From assembly GCA_020632595.1 (NCBI GenBank), contig JACKFF010000011.1, positions 62,001-126,000 on the forward strand: DNA of 64,000 bases, read 5' to 3'. The position numbers were made by a program, and so were the translations under genes. Shown piece after piece: positions 42,641-51,970 of the stretch (its first letter is position 1; the number at the start of each line of letters is the position of its first letter). The notes under the pieces are model-generated. The model worked only from the letters and a program-made list of their open reading frames with translations. It ran no database searches and was not told where the DNA came from. The stretch comes from Nitrospiraceae bacterium. Its GTDB lineage: Bacteria; Nitrospirota; Nitrospiria; Nitrospirales; UBA8639.

Positions 42641-43873
42641 ATGAATACCGGCATTGCCAGCTATAGAAATATCTTCGTCGGTCGCCAGCCCATTTTAGGT
42701 CCGAACCTGAAAACTATCGGCTATGAGGTGCTGTATCGAGACTGTGAATCCAACTCCGCGAACATCCCTGATGAAGCAATGGCCACAGCCCAGGTCCTCT
42801 TAAACACCTACCTCGATATTGGCCTGGAGCATGTGGTGGGAACCCACCTGGCTTTTTTGAATATTCCCACACAATTTTTATTAGATAAACATTGTGAGGC
42901 GCTCCCGAAACACCGCGTGGTCTTGGAAATATTAGAAACGGTGGAGCCCACCCAAGAAGTCATTGAAGCCATGACCTCCCTCTCTCAGCAGGGCTATACC
43001 ATTGCCCTGGATGATTTTGTCTTCCATGATCGCTTTCGACCGTTTCTGGAATTGGCCGATATCGTAAAAATCGATGTGTTAGGTAAAAGCTCCGAACAAT
43101 TACAACACGAGACCCAACAGCTCCGGAATTACCACGCCCGCCTCCTCGCCGAAAAAGTGGAAACACGGGAGGCCTTTGAGACCTGTAAACAACTTGGGGT
43201 TTTCTATTTTCAAGGATTCTTCTTTTATCGCCCTGATATTATTCGCGGGCACGAAATCCCAGGCAATCGTGTCGCCCTCCTGGAATTATTAGGAAAAATT
43301 CAGGATCCCAATATCTCCTTTGAAGGTCTGGTCGAGTGTATCCGAAACGATTTGTCTTTGAGCTACAAGATTCTTCGATATGTCAATTCGGCTTCTGTCG
43401 GACTTCCCAGGCGAGTGGAATCCATTGAGCAAGCTGCCTGTATGGTAGGCCTCGACCGGATACGCACCTGGGCCTCCCTCATTGTAATGGCCATTGGAAA
43501 GGACCAGCCGATGGAAATGCTGGTGATTGCCTTGGTGCGAGCGAAAATGTGCGAGAGCTTGGGACAGCAGCTTGGCGCGGATTCTCCAGAGAAGTATTTC
43601 ACCATGGGCCTTCTGTCAGTCTTAGAAGCCTTGTATGGATCTTCTATGGAAAAACTTGTGGGGAACCTTCCGCTCCCGGACGATATTCTTGAAGCCTTAA
43701 TACTGGAGAAGGGAACAATGGGAACTGCGTTGCGTAGCGTGAAAGCCTACGAAAAGGGGGAGTGGTTGCAACTTAAAACACTCCAACTCTCCCCTGGCAC
43801 AATTCGGGATTTCTATGTGCAAGCCATTGATTGGGCCAACCACTTCTCTCCTATGATTGAGGAGCCCGCATGA
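42641..43873 (+). CDS. EAL-HDOD (YuxH-like) signalling protein
   Basis: This 410-residue protein has an N-terminal EAL-like domain (IFVGRQPILGPNLKTIGYEVLYRD through FQGFFFYRP) fused to a C-terminal HDOD domain (LLELLGKIQDPNIS, LSYKILRYVNSASVGLPRRVESIEQA). The EAL motif reads EVL and the DDFGTGYS loop is altered to DDFVFHDRF. The phosphodiesterase is therefore probably inactive and may only bind c-di-GMP or a partner. This domain pair corresponds to COG3434/YuxH. It has its own upstream region and belongs functionally to the c-di-GMP group. Confidence 0.9.
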   Translation: MNTGIASYRNIFVGRQPILGPNLKTIGYEVLYRDCESNSANIPDEAMATAQVLLNTYLDIGLEHVVGTHLAFLNIPTQFLLDKHCEALPKHRVVLEILETVEPTQEVIEAMTSLSQQGYTIALDDFVFHDRFRPFLELADIVKIDVLGKSSEQLQHETQQLRNYHARLLAEKVETREAFETCKQLGVFYFQGFFFYRPDIIRGHEIPGNRVALLELLGKIQDPNISFEGLVECIRNDLSLSYKILRYVNSASVGLPRRVESIEQAACMVGLDRIRTWASLIVMAIGKDQPMEMLVIALVRAKMCESLGQQLGADSPEKYFTMGLLSVLEALYGSSMEKLVGNLPLPDDILEALILEKGTMGTALRSVKAYEKGEWLQLKTLQLSPGTIRDFYVQAIDWANHFSPMIEEPA

Positions 43874-44089
43874 CAGTCTGACAAAACCGCCCAGTTGCTC
43901 ACATTCGCTTACTTCAGCCCCCATCCCCTTAAGACTCCCCTCGCTCTTGTAATCGCTGCCAGATTTTTTTTGAGAAATTAGGCATCCCTATATCCACATG
44001 TTAGAATGATTTAGGGCTATCGGGTAGTTGGTCTGATTGATGCCACCTCAACACACATTCACAAGTCACTATAAAAATTAAAGATATTT

Positions 44090-45004
44090 ATGACATTCAT
44101 CCCAACTTCGGAAATCACTCCCATCTCTTCATCCGGAAAGACCTCCCGCAGGAGAAACCTTCCTTCCTGGTTCAAAGTCCGTTTTCGGCCGGGCCCCCAT
44201 TACCAGGAAATCCGTGAACTGATGGATACCCACCGCCTGCATACCATTTGCGAAGAAGCCCGATGTCCGAATATCTGGGAATGTTGGAATAATCGAACCG
44301 CCACGTTTCTTATTCTTGGAGATATTTGCACCAGGCGGTGTCATTACTGTTCGGTTACCACCGGACGCCCATCTGCAGTGGACCGAGAAGAGCCTCAGCG
44401 GGTGGCAGATGCCGTCAAGCTCCTTAAACTGCGGCACGCGGTGGTGACATCGGTTAATCGAGACGATCTCCCCGATGGAGGGGCTGTATTGTTTGCGGAG
44501 ACCATTCAACGAATCCGCCATGAAAATCCCGCATGCACCGTCGAAGTATTGATCCCGGACTTCCAAGGACATCAGACTGATCTGGAAATAGTCATGCAGG
44601 CCAAGCCGGATATTTTGAATCATAATATTGAGACCATTCCTCGCCTTTTCCCTTCCATTCGTCCACAGGGAAAATACCAACGCTCGCTTCAGGTCCTTGA
44701 TTGGGCCAAGACCATGGGAGGACGAACCAAATCGGGGCTCATGGCAGGTCTGGGAGAATCAAACGATGAAATCCGTCAGGTGATGCGGGATCTTCGCCGA
44801 GTGAATTGCGACATTCTGACCATCGGCCAATACCTTCAACCGACTATCCAGCATGCGCCGGTTTCTCGATACTATAGTCCGGAGGAATTCGAAGAATTCA
44901 AACAGGAGGGAACGGCTTTAGGTTTTCAGCACGTAGAGTCCGGCCCCCTCGTCCGCTCGTCTTACCATGCAGAAGAGCAAACACACGGACAGACCCGTGC
45001 CTGA
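44090..45004 (+). CDS. lipA: Lipoyl synthase
   Basis: This 304-residue radical-SAM enzyme inserts two sulfur atoms into octanoyl groups on lipoyl-carrier proteins of 2-oxoacid dehydrogenases and glycine cleavage. It shows the LipA-specific auxiliary cluster cysteines CEEARCPNIWECW and the radical-SAM CTRRCHYCSV (C-x3-C-x2-C). VTSVNRDDLPDGGA, HNIETIPRLFPSIRPQ, TKSGLMAGLGE and the C-terminal RSSYHAEE (Arg-Ser-Ser-Tyr) are also present. Length is standard. LipB is not adjacent. Confidence 0.97.
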   Translation: MTFIPTSEITPISSSGKTSRRRNLPSWFKVRFRPGPHYQEIRELMDTHRLHTICEEARCPNIWECWNNRTATFLILGDICTRRCHYCSVTTGRPSAVDREEPQRVADAVKLLKLRHAVVTSVNRDDLPDGGAVLFAETIQRIRHENPACTVEVLIPDFQGHQTDLEIVMQAKPDILNHNIETIPRLFPSIRPQGKYQRSLQVLDWAKTMGGRTKSGLMAGLGESNDEIRQVMRDLRRVNCDILTIGQYLQPTIQHAPVSRYYSPEEFEEFKQEGTALGFQHVESGPLVRSSYHAEEQTHGQTRA

Positions 45005-45042
45005 ATCCCAAGCCATTCGATCTGGTGGGCCGCAGACCCCAG

Positions 45043-45210
45043 TCAGACCGGTTGGTGAAGATCTAATCGTGAACCAGGCTTGTCGGACTTGGAAAAAGAA
45101 TAATTCTGCTTCTGGGCGAGGGAATCCAAATACACATGCTCGCAGAGGTTCCGAAGAGTGACAAAATCGAATTGCGTATACTCGTGACAGCAGGTTTCAC
45201 ATTTCATCAT
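45043..45210 (-). CDS. Small Cys-containing hypothetical protein
   Basis: This 55-residue frame starts with two ATGs after a strong ribosome-binding site (GGAGAGAAGG). It begins MMKCETCCHEYTQFDF and holds a CxxCC group and one more Cys, a possible small metal-binding motif. No family is recognised. It ends 38 bp from lipA on the opposite strand. The open frame extends to 45276, but this part lacks a start signal. Confidence 0.45.
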   Translation of the reverse strand: MMKCETCCHEYTQFDFVTLRNLCEHVYLDSLAQKQNYSFSKSDKPGSRLDLHQPV

Positions 45211-45451
45211 TGGCCTTCTCTCCAATAATTTGCAAACGTGCACCGAATACATTAAAATTAGCGGAAGGACGAACACTTCGAACTACGCACCGTATCTCCC
45301 CCAAGTGATAAAGTGAATAATTCTGAAATGTCCACCCTTCCCGCATTTGTGACATCGCGGTGTTGTTCTTCTATCTCCTTCCGCGATGCCTTCCTCTCCT
45401 AAAATTCTTTCTCACGGCTTTTTCTCATAGAACCAATTTCGGCACTCACTG

Positions 45452-45796
45452 TTATCGAATGATCAACGCATGTCCGTCCGGGGCCGAGACCAGAGCACTA
45501 ACGGGTTGCCCGAGTTCTTTTTGCCCATTCGGAAAGGCAGTATCTTTCCCCACCTGGATTTTGATCGGTTGTTCGGCTGACGCCCCTTCAATGATAAAAA
45601 GGTCTCCCTGGATAGCCTGAAGCGTCCCTTCCACATTGACATATCGTGCCGTCGAAGTCGGCGAATTGGTCTGAAGTTCCTGCCGAACTTGGGGTGTTTG
45701 AGCCATCTGTTCCCCGTCCATGGCAAGCCCCGGAAGAACTCCCTGGAAACAACCCATCACCAACATCAAGATACAAAGTTTGGTCAATGGTTTCAT
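45452..45796 (-). CDS. Small secreted protein, unknown function
   Basis: This 114-residue protein has a signal peptide (KLCILMLVMGCFQGVLPGLA), with the start fixed by AAGGAGG before ATG 45796. The mature part contains a short beta-rich domain with VNVEGTLQAIQGDLFIIEG and VSALVSAPDGHALIIR. This recalls small OB-like, periplasmic DUF-type domains. A Cys in VMGC could be a lipobox but its position is not ideal. No partner gene is evident. Confidence 0.7.
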   Translation of the reverse strand: MKPLTKLCILMLVMGCFQGVLPGLAMDGEQMAQTPQVRQELQTNSPTSTARYVNVEGTLQAIQGDLFIIEGASAEQPIKIQVGKDTAFPNGQKELGQPVSALVSAPDGHALIIR

Positions 45797-46208
45797 TTCA
45801 ACCTCCTTCCACGACAAATAAATGCACCTAAAAACCTTATCGTGTTTCATCGCTGACATGAAATAAAACATTGCAAGGCTCATTCCCTACTATGACATCT
45901 TTTTTTTCATGAACAACTTCAAGTGGTTAGATGTCATCTGTGGCAAACCGCAACAGGTGACACATAAGGATGTGCAGGCAATCGCCTACAACTTCACCAA
46001 CAAAGCTGTAGGGAGATAAATGCAGATGGGCAGATACCGGAAAACGAGGGGCCCTTTCTCCGGTTGATGAAGAAGGGGCCCTTGTGAAGGATGATTTATT
46101 TGGAACGCGCCATGCGCCCCAACCTCTCAGGTTTAAACAAGAAATCTCCTCAAGAGGAACTTTTCATGATTCAAGATGGCTTTTCTCTATCCCACCATGA
46201 TGACCATG
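45797..46208. other. Intergenic region with a long GC hairpin
   Basis: An 11-bp stem (GGGCCCTTTCT with AGAAGGGGCCC, one wobble) with an 11-base loop lies at 46049-46081. On the minus strand it is followed by CTCGTTTT, so it may terminate the Spy-like gene. No gene is supported elsewhere in this stretch. Confidence 0.45.
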
Positions 46209-46766
46209 CTATTTTTTGGGATACTCTCCATGAGGGTTTTTGCTTTCATGTATCTCCCCTCCATGAAAGGCCATCCCTTCCATATGCTCACGAAGCCGGG
46301 ACCGAAACTGCTCATATTGCGCGGGCGTCAAGACCTCTTTGACTTTGAGATAAACCCCGACACGATACATCATCATGTTTTTTTGTAATAGGCTGATTTC
46401 ATCGACCTTACTGGCAATGGCGGCCATATCGGGTTGCTTCGCATCCATGAGAGTCCCCATATCGACCATCGCCACCCGCAAATCGGCCCCGTTCTGAATC
46501 ATGGTTTTCCGATAGTCCAATTCAAGCGGACGGAGCCGGGTCACCTGATCCTCGGAAAGACCCAGCTCCTCTTTCATGTCCAAGGGAGAAAGACCACCAT
46601 GATGTTCCATCCCTTCATGAGCACTGTTTCCATATCCCATTCCCGCATGCGGCTGTTTCCCATGTGGATCTTGTGCACTCCCGGGGTCCGCTCCTGCCAA
46701 GGACCCTGTTCCCCCCACTAATGCCACCAATCCCGCCACGACCATGAAGTGTTTCAAACCCTGCAT
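46209..46766 (-). CDS. Spy/CpxP-like periplasmic protein
   Basis: This 185-residue protein has a signal peptide (HFMVVAGLVALVGGTGSLAGA) and a His/Gly/Met-rich stretch (residues about 28-55). An alpha-helical Spy/LTxxQ-type domain follows: MKEELGLSEDQVTRLRPLEL and VLTPAQYEQFRSRL. The His/Met-rich part may bind Cu, Zn or Ni. Relatives act as periplasmic chaperones or metal-stress sensors. ATG 46766 is preceded by AAAGGGGA. No metal-export gene is next to it. Confidence 0.82.
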   Translation of the reverse strand: MQGLKHFMVVAGLVALVGGTGSLAGADPGSAQDPHGKQPHAGMGYGNSAHEGMEHHGGLSPLDMKEELGLSEDQVTRLRPLELDYRKTMIQNGADLRVAMVDMGTLMDAKQPDMAAIASKVDEISLLQKNMMMYRVGVYLKVKEVLTPAQYEQFRSRLREHMEGMAFHGGEIHESKNPHGEYPKK

Positions 46767-46976
46767 ACTCAAATCCCCTTTCTTGAAAGTAAAATTATTC
46801 GCCCTTCCCAAACCAATGACCCATGCCTATTTTATAGTCAACTCCGCACTCCATAAAAATTTCTTAATTAACTATAGCAAATTCATCGGGAAAGTTGGGG
46901 GGAAGGTCACGAGCAAGGTATACTGGAGTTATGCGTCATTATTCGGAGATGAAATCTAAGAGAAAGAGAAGGTGAG

Positions 46977-48116
46977 ATGGAAGATTTTTTGCCAGGCCTA
47001 GCGGGGGTTCCTGCCGCGAAATCAACAATCAGTTATGTCGATGGAAACCAGGGAATTCTCGAATATCGCGGGATCCCGATCGAGGAACTTGCCACCCGAA
47101 GCACCTTTACCGAAACGGCGTTTTTATTATTATTCAACCGGCTTCCAACCCGGGAAGAACTCTCCCGGTTTCAGGAGGATCTTACTCATCATCGGCGGAT
47201 CAAATATCGTATCACCGATCTCCTGAAATGCCTCCCGGAGCATGGACACCCGATGGATGCCCTGCAAGCGGCAGTCGCCGCCCTCGGCATGTTTTATCCG
47301 GTGCCGGATGTCCGTGATGATGCCACCCGGTACTGGACCGCTGTCCGGCTCATCGCCAAACTCCCCACCATCGTTGCCGCCTTTGCCCGCCTGCGTCATG
47401 GCGATGAGCAGATACAACCGCGTGACGACCTGTCCTTCGCCGAAAACTTTCTGTACATGCTCACCGAAAAAGTCCCTGCTCCCGATATTGCCAGGATGTT
47501 CGATATCTGTTTGATTCTTCATGCCGAACACACCATGAACGCCTCGACATTTAGCGGACTGGTGACAGCCTCCACACTAGCCGATCCGTTTACGGTCATC
47601 GCCTCTGCCATTGGCACTCTAGAAGGCCCATTACATGGCGGCGCCAATGAGGCGGTCATTCACATGCTGGAGGAGATAGGAACGGTTGAGGCTATTCCTG
47701 CATACCTGGACCAGAAATTTTCATTAAAGCAAAAAATTATGGGGTTCGGGCATCGGATTTATAAAGTCAAAGACCCACGCGCCACCGTGTTACAAGAGTT
47801 CGCCCAGGAATTGGATACCCGACCGGATGGCAATTCCTTATTTGCGCTGGCCAGGGCGGTTGAGCAGGAAATGGAAAAACGCGTGGGACCCAAAGGCATA
47901 CGGCCCAACGTGGATTTTTACTCCGGGATTATTTACCATCGAATGGGCATCGACACTGATTTATTCACCCCGATCTTTGCGATGGCAAGGGTGGCGGGGT
48001 GGTTAGCGCACTGCTTTGAACAATATCAGGATAATCATTTATTCCGGCCTGACCAGATTTATGAGGGGCCTCGCCATCGTGCATATCAATCAGTGGAAAC
48101 GCGTGAAACCCGTTGA
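46977..48116 (+). CDS. gltA: Citrate synthase
   Basis: This 379-residue enzyme condenses oxaloacetate and acetyl-CoA. Motifs present are GNQGILEYRGIPIEELA near the start, LHAEHTMNASTF (catalytic His), GPLHGGANEAVIHML (His) and GFGHRIYKVKDPRA. PNVDFYSGIIYHRMGI holds the catalytic Asp. Length fits the short bacterial type II/2-methylcitrate-like group. It heads a cluster with fumarate reductase/succinate dehydrogenase genes, spacing 69 bp. In Nitrospira-type organisms such enzymes serve the TCA/reductive TCA cycle, in which the synthase direction could be bypassed by ATP-citrate lyase. Confidence 0.95.
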   Translation: MEDFLPGLAGVPAAKSTISYVDGNQGILEYRGIPIEELATRSTFTETAFLLLFNRLPTREELSRFQEDLTHHRRIKYRITDLLKCLPEHGHPMDALQAAVAALGMFYPVPDVRDDATRYWTAVRLIAKLPTIVAAFARLRHGDEQIQPRDDLSFAENFLYMLTEKVPAPDIARMFDICLILHAEHTMNASTFSGLVTASTLADPFTVIASAIGTLEGPLHGGANEAVIHMLEEIGTVEAIPAYLDQKFSLKQKIMGFGHRIYKVKDPRATVLQEFAQELDTRPDGNSLFALARAVEQEMEKRVGPKGIRPNVDFYSGIIYHRMGIDTDLFTPIFAMARVAGWLAHCFEQYQDNHLFRPDQIYEGPRHRAYQSVETRETR

Positions 48117-48185
48117 TCGGGTCACATACCCGACCGACATCATTGCTGTAAGAATCTTTGTGCCACGCATAGGTGCCTGGAAACA

Positions 48186-49901
48186 ATGAACTCTTCCTTT
48201 TCTTATGATGTGCTCGTCATTGGGGCCGGCCTGGCCGGCATGCGGGCCGCCATCGCCGCGCATACCCAGGGGGCTTCTGTGGCTATCATGACAAAAGTGC
48301 ATCCTGTGCGCAGTCATTCCAATGCCGCGCAAGGCGGCATTAACGCCGCCCTGACCGACCGGGGAGACCACTGGGAAGACCATGCCTTCGAAACGGTGAA
48401 AGGCAGTGATTATCTCAGCGACCAGGACGCCGTTGAGGTTCTCGCTCAAGAAGCCGGCCAGGATATTATCGCCTTGGAGCATATGGGGGTCATTTTTAAC
48501 CGAAACGAGGAAGGCCAGCTCGGGACGCGCCGGTTCGGCGGACAGAAACGGGCACGAACGTTTTTTGTGTCCGACTTTACCGGGCAGGCGCTGCTTCACG
48601 TGCTGTATGAACAAACGCTGCAGGCAAAAATTCCCGTCTATGAAGAATGGTTTGCGACCTCCCTCGTGAAAGACGATCAGGGCCGGTGTGCCGGAGTGGT
48701 GGCCTTTGAAATTCGCACAGGAACGTTCGCACTATTTCGAGCCAAAGCCGTGATCATGGCCACAGGCGGCTTAGGCCGGGTGTACGAACCCAGCACCAAC
48801 GCCTTGATTTGTACGGGAGATGGCATGGCCGTGGCCTACCGTGCCGGGGCGCCCTTAATGGATATGGAAATGGTGCAGTATCACCCGACGACCCTGAAGG
48901 GGAAGGGCCTCCTGATTACAGAAGCCGCCAGAGGAGAAGGGGCTTATCTTCTCAACAGCAAGGGGGAGCGCTTCATGGAACGCTACGCGCCCAATATGCT
49001 GGAGCTGGCTTCACGAGATGTCGTCTCCCGTGCGGAACAAATTGAAATCAATGAAGGGCGCGGCATCAAAGGCTGCGTCCTGCTCGACTGCCGGCATTTG
49101 GGACGGGCCTTTCTTCAGGATCGTCTCGGACAAATCTATGCCGAAGCCAAAACGTTTGCCAATATCGATTTGGCCGAGGAGCCCTTACCCATCCGCCCAG
49201 GGATGCATTACCAGATGGGAGGCATCAAAACCGATACCGAAGGCCGATGTTGGGATGTCAAAGGCCAATGGGCCGGCGTGCCAGGTCTTTTCGCTGCGGG
49301 AGAAACCGCGTGCGTGAGCTTGCATGGCGGCAACAGGCTTGGCGCGAACTCTCTCTTGGACACCGTCGTATTTGGACGACGGGCAGGAACATGTGCCGCG
49401 GAGTATGCCCATACACTCCCTTCTTCCACCATTCCGGACAGCGCGATGGAGGCAGACACACGTCTGGTGGCGGACATCGTGTCACGGAAAGGACCGGGAG
49501 AACGAGCGGCTGCGTTGCGTCTGGAGATGGGCACCACCATGAACCGGCATGTGTCGGTCTTTCGTGAGGAGGAAGGCATGGAGACCGCCCTCCACCATAT
49601 CACCCAATTGAAAGCACGCTGGCCCGATCTCACCATCCAGGATAAAGGGCAGGTGTTTAATACCGGGCTGATCGCGGCATTGGAACTGGGGTTTATGTTG
49701 GACTGTGCCGAAGCCATTATTGTGGGCGCGCTCACCAGACAGGAAAGCCGAGGGGCCCATTTCCGGACGGACTATCTTGATCGGGACGACGAACACTGGC
49801 TCAAACATGTGTTGCTGTATCATAGACCCGATGCTCCGCCACACGTCGACTATCTCCCGGTGCGCATCACCCAATGGCAACCGCAAATTCGCGTCTATTA
49901 A
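48186..49901 (+). CDS. frdA: Fumarate reductase/succinate dehydrogenase flavoprotein subunit
   Basis: This 571-residue flavoprotein oxidises succinate or reduces fumarate at a covalent FAD. It shows the N-terminal Rossmann motif VIGAGLAGMRAA and the HSNAAQGGINAAL segment, where the preceding His carries FAD. Other motifs are FGGQKRARTFFVSD, QYHPTTL, RYAPNMLELASRDVVSR (catalytic Arg region) and MGGIKTD, with SLHGGNRLGANSLLDTVVFG near the end. It is followed by the iron-sulfur subunit and an HdrB-like protein, so the complex resembles the SdhE-type (type E) enzymes without the usual SdhC/D anchors. Direction of catalysis cannot be read from sequence. Confidence 0.95.
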   Translation: MNSSFSYDVLVIGAGLAGMRAAIAAHTQGASVAIMTKVHPVRSHSNAAQGGINAALTDRGDHWEDHAFETVKGSDYLSDQDAVEVLAQEAGQDIIALEHMGVIFNRNEEGQLGTRRFGGQKRARTFFVSDFTGQALLHVLYEQTLQAKIPVYEEWFATSLVKDDQGRCAGVVAFEIRTGTFALFRAKAVIMATGGLGRVYEPSTNALICTGDGMAVAYRAGAPLMDMEMVQYHPTTLKGKGLLITEAARGEGAYLLNSKGERFMERYAPNMLELASRDVVSRAEQIEINEGRGIKGCVLLDCRHLGRAFLQDRLGQIYAEAKTFANIDLAEEPLPIRPGMHYQMGGIKTDTEGRCWDVKGQWAGVPGLFAAGETACVSLHGGNRLGANSLLDTVVFGRRAGTCAAEYAHTLPSSTIPDSAMEADTRLVADIVSRKGPGERAAALRLEMGTTMNRHVSVFREEEGMETALHHITQLKARWPDLTIQDKGQVFNTGLIAALELGFMLDCAEAIIVGALTRQESRGAHFRTDYLDRDDEHWLKHVLLYHRPDAPPHVDYLPVRITQWQPQIRVY

Positions 49902-50013
49902 TGCAATTAAATGGCCCATCATGGCTTCTTCGGAACCTGAGAGTTGCGAAGACATCCGGTAACGGCTTGAAGGAGGTATACTGTAAGCATAAGCCGAGGA
50001 AACATACCCACTG

Positions 50014-50973
50014 ATGCACACCACTCTTCGCATACGCCGCTTTAATCCGGAGCACGATCATCCCTCCTCGTATTATCAGGAATATGATCTGGAAATTGAT
50101 CCTTCCGACAGTGTCCTCGATGGACTGATTAAAATTCGAGAAACCATCGATGATTCCTTAACACTGCGTTGTTCCTGTCGCGGAGCTATTTGCGGGTCCT
50201 GCGGCATGCGCATTAACGGGCACGCCACACTGGCCTGCAAAACCAAGATGATTTCGGTCGCCTCGGAAGGAGGGACGATTCAGGTTGAACCCATGAACAA
50301 TATGCCGGTCATCAAGGATCTGGTCACGGATATGGCACCGTTCTGGTCAAAGATTCGACAAATTCAGCCGTGGCTCCAAACGGAAGGGCCGCCTCCAACC
50401 GCTGAATACACCGCATCCCCGAAGTCCATGAGCCACCTTTCCGGGGTCATGAGCTGTATCATGTGTGGCGTCTGCGTCTCCGACTGCACGGTCCTGGATA
50501 TTGACAAGACGTTCGTCGGGCCTGCTGCCCTGGCGAAAGCCTACCGGTTCGTCGCCGACCCGCGGGATGCGGCGGCTTCCCAACGACTGAATTCCCTTAA
50601 TCAGGCAGGCGGCATGTGGGATTGCACCCGGTGCATGGAATGTATTCAGGTCTGCCCCAAAGGAGTAGGCCCGATGGACCGCATCATGGCGTTGCGGGCA
50701 AAAGGTCTGGCAGAAAAAGTTCCGGCCACCTGTGGCTCCCGACATGCCGAGGTATTTTCGGACATTATCAAACACAAAGGAATTCTTGACGAACCGATGC
50801 TGGCGATCAGAACCTTCGGCCTGAAAAACATTGGCCGGTTATTCGGTATGATCCCCATGGTTCTTCAATCTGTCCTCAAAGGCAAAGTCCCCCTCTCGGG
50901 TCCGCTTCACCGTCCGATTTCCGGAATCCACCATATCCAACGGCTCTTCAAACAGGTCAGGAAAAAACGATGA
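50014..50973 (+). CDS. frdB: Fumarate reductase/succinate dehydrogenase iron-sulfur subunit
   Basis: This 319-residue protein has a plant-type [2Fe-2S] domain with RCSCRGAICGSCGMRING and a distal Cys in ATLACKT. A ferredoxin-like domain carries CIMCGVCVSDC and CTRCMECIQVCPKG for the [4Fe-4S] and [3Fe-4S] clusters. It passes electrons from FAD in FrdA to the membrane partner. It is longer than the usual 230-250 residues. The extra 70 C-terminal residues (LAIRTFGLKNIGRLFGMIPM) include amphipathic helices that may contact the membrane in the absence of SdhC/D. Confidence 0.95.
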   Translation: MHTTLRIRRFNPEHDHPSSYYQEYDLEIDPSDSVLDGLIKIRETIDDSLTLRCSCRGAICGSCGMRINGHATLACKTKMISVASEGGTIQVEPMNNMPVIKDLVTDMAPFWSKIRQIQPWLQTEGPPPTAEYTASPKSMSHLSGVMSCIMCGVCVSDCTVLDIDKTFVGPAALAKAYRFVADPRDAAASQRLNSLNQAGGMWDCTRCMECIQVCPKGVGPMDRIMALRAKGLAEKVPATCGSRHAEVFSDIIKHKGILDEPMLAIRTFGLKNIGRLFGMIPMVLQSVLKGKVPLSGPLHRPISGIHHIQRLFKQVRKKR

Positions 50974-51055
50974 CGTCTGTTAAAACCATGGCTTTTATTT
51001 CCGGGTACAACCCTTTTCTTCCTGGTATGGGGAGAAAACAAGAAGGGAGAGAGCA

Positions 51056-51940
51056 ATGAAATATGCCTTCTTTCCGGGTTGCGTCTCCAAGGGAGCCTGC
51101 CCCGAATTGTATCAATCCGTCATGCAGGTCTATCCCAAATTGGGAATCGAACTCGCAGAAATGACGACCGCTTCCTGTACCGGTGCGGGGGTCTTGCAGG
51201 AAAAAGACCCGCGGTTGGGCGATGCGCTGAATGCCCGCACTTTTGCGCTGGCCGAACAACAGGGTCTTCCCATCATGACTATCTGTAGTACCTGCCAGGG
51301 CGTGATGAGCCAAGCCAACCATCGTCTCACCACCCAACCGCACTACCTTCAGGAGATTAACGGCTTGCTCCAAGAGGAAGGATTAACCTATCGGGGAACC
51401 ACCACGGTCAAACATTTTTTGTGGATCCTCCTGGAAGATGTGGGCGAGGAAACGTTGCGACAACACATCACCCGTCCCTTATCCGGTCTTCGTGCCGCGC
51501 CGTTTTATGGGTGCTATATCCAACGGCCGACCAATGCGCTGGAATTCGACCGGCATCCTGATCGGGGAAAGTCGCTTGAACGGATCATCGAAATATTAGG
51601 AGCGGAGGTCGTGGACTTTCCAGGGAAAACCCGATGTTGCGGATTTCCCATTTTGACCATTAATGAAAAAAACTCGCTCACGATGGTCGCCACGCATACG
51701 CGGGATGCCAAATCACACGGAGCCGATATCATGGTGACCCCCTGCCCGCTTTGCCATCTCAACCTCGACGGCATGCAGACCAAAGCCGCCAGCCAGGAAC
51801 AGGCTTCCATCGATCTCCCGATTCTCCATCTTCCCCAATTATTAGGCCTTGCCATGGGGTTGGATACCAAGAGCCTCGGATTACAACGAAATCTCATTTC
51901 TCCCGAATCCGCTCTGGCTAAAATTGGTGGCGGCGGATAA
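51056..51940 (+). CDS. HdrB/SdhE-like CCG-domain subunit of the fumarate reductase/succinate dehydrogenase complex
   Basis: This 294-residue protein has two cysteine-rich (CCG, DUF224) domains. The first is partly altered (PGC, then ASCTGAG and CSTCQG); the second is complete (YGCYIQRP, CCGFPI, CPLCHLN). Heterodisulfide-reductase B and the SdhE subunits of archaeal and some bacterial succinate dehydrogenases share this layout, including the SCTGAG variant. It is the last gene of the cluster, 82 bp after frdB. It probably replaces the haem-bearing membrane anchor and transfers electrons to quinone or another acceptor. Confidence 0.9.
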   Translation: MKYAFFPGCVSKGACPELYQSVMQVYPKLGIELAEMTTASCTGAGVLQEKDPRLGDALNARTFALAEQQGLPIMTICSTCQGVMSQANHRLTTQPHYLQEINGLLQEEGLTYRGTTTVKHFLWILLEDVGEETLRQHITRPLSGLRAAPFYGCYIQRPTNALEFDRHPDRGKSLERIIEILGAEVVDFPGKTRCCGFPILTINEKNSLTMVATHTRDAKSHGADIMVTPCPLCHLNLDGMQTKAASQEQASIDLPILHLPQLLGLAMGLDTKSLGLQRNLISPESALAKIGGGG

Positions 51941-51970
51941 CCATCGTTTTCCTGTTGAAAGTCTGCATTA

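Noticed and set aside
46091..46388. Plus-strand open frames opposite the Spy-like gene
   Set aside because: Antisense shadows; no ribosome-binding site.
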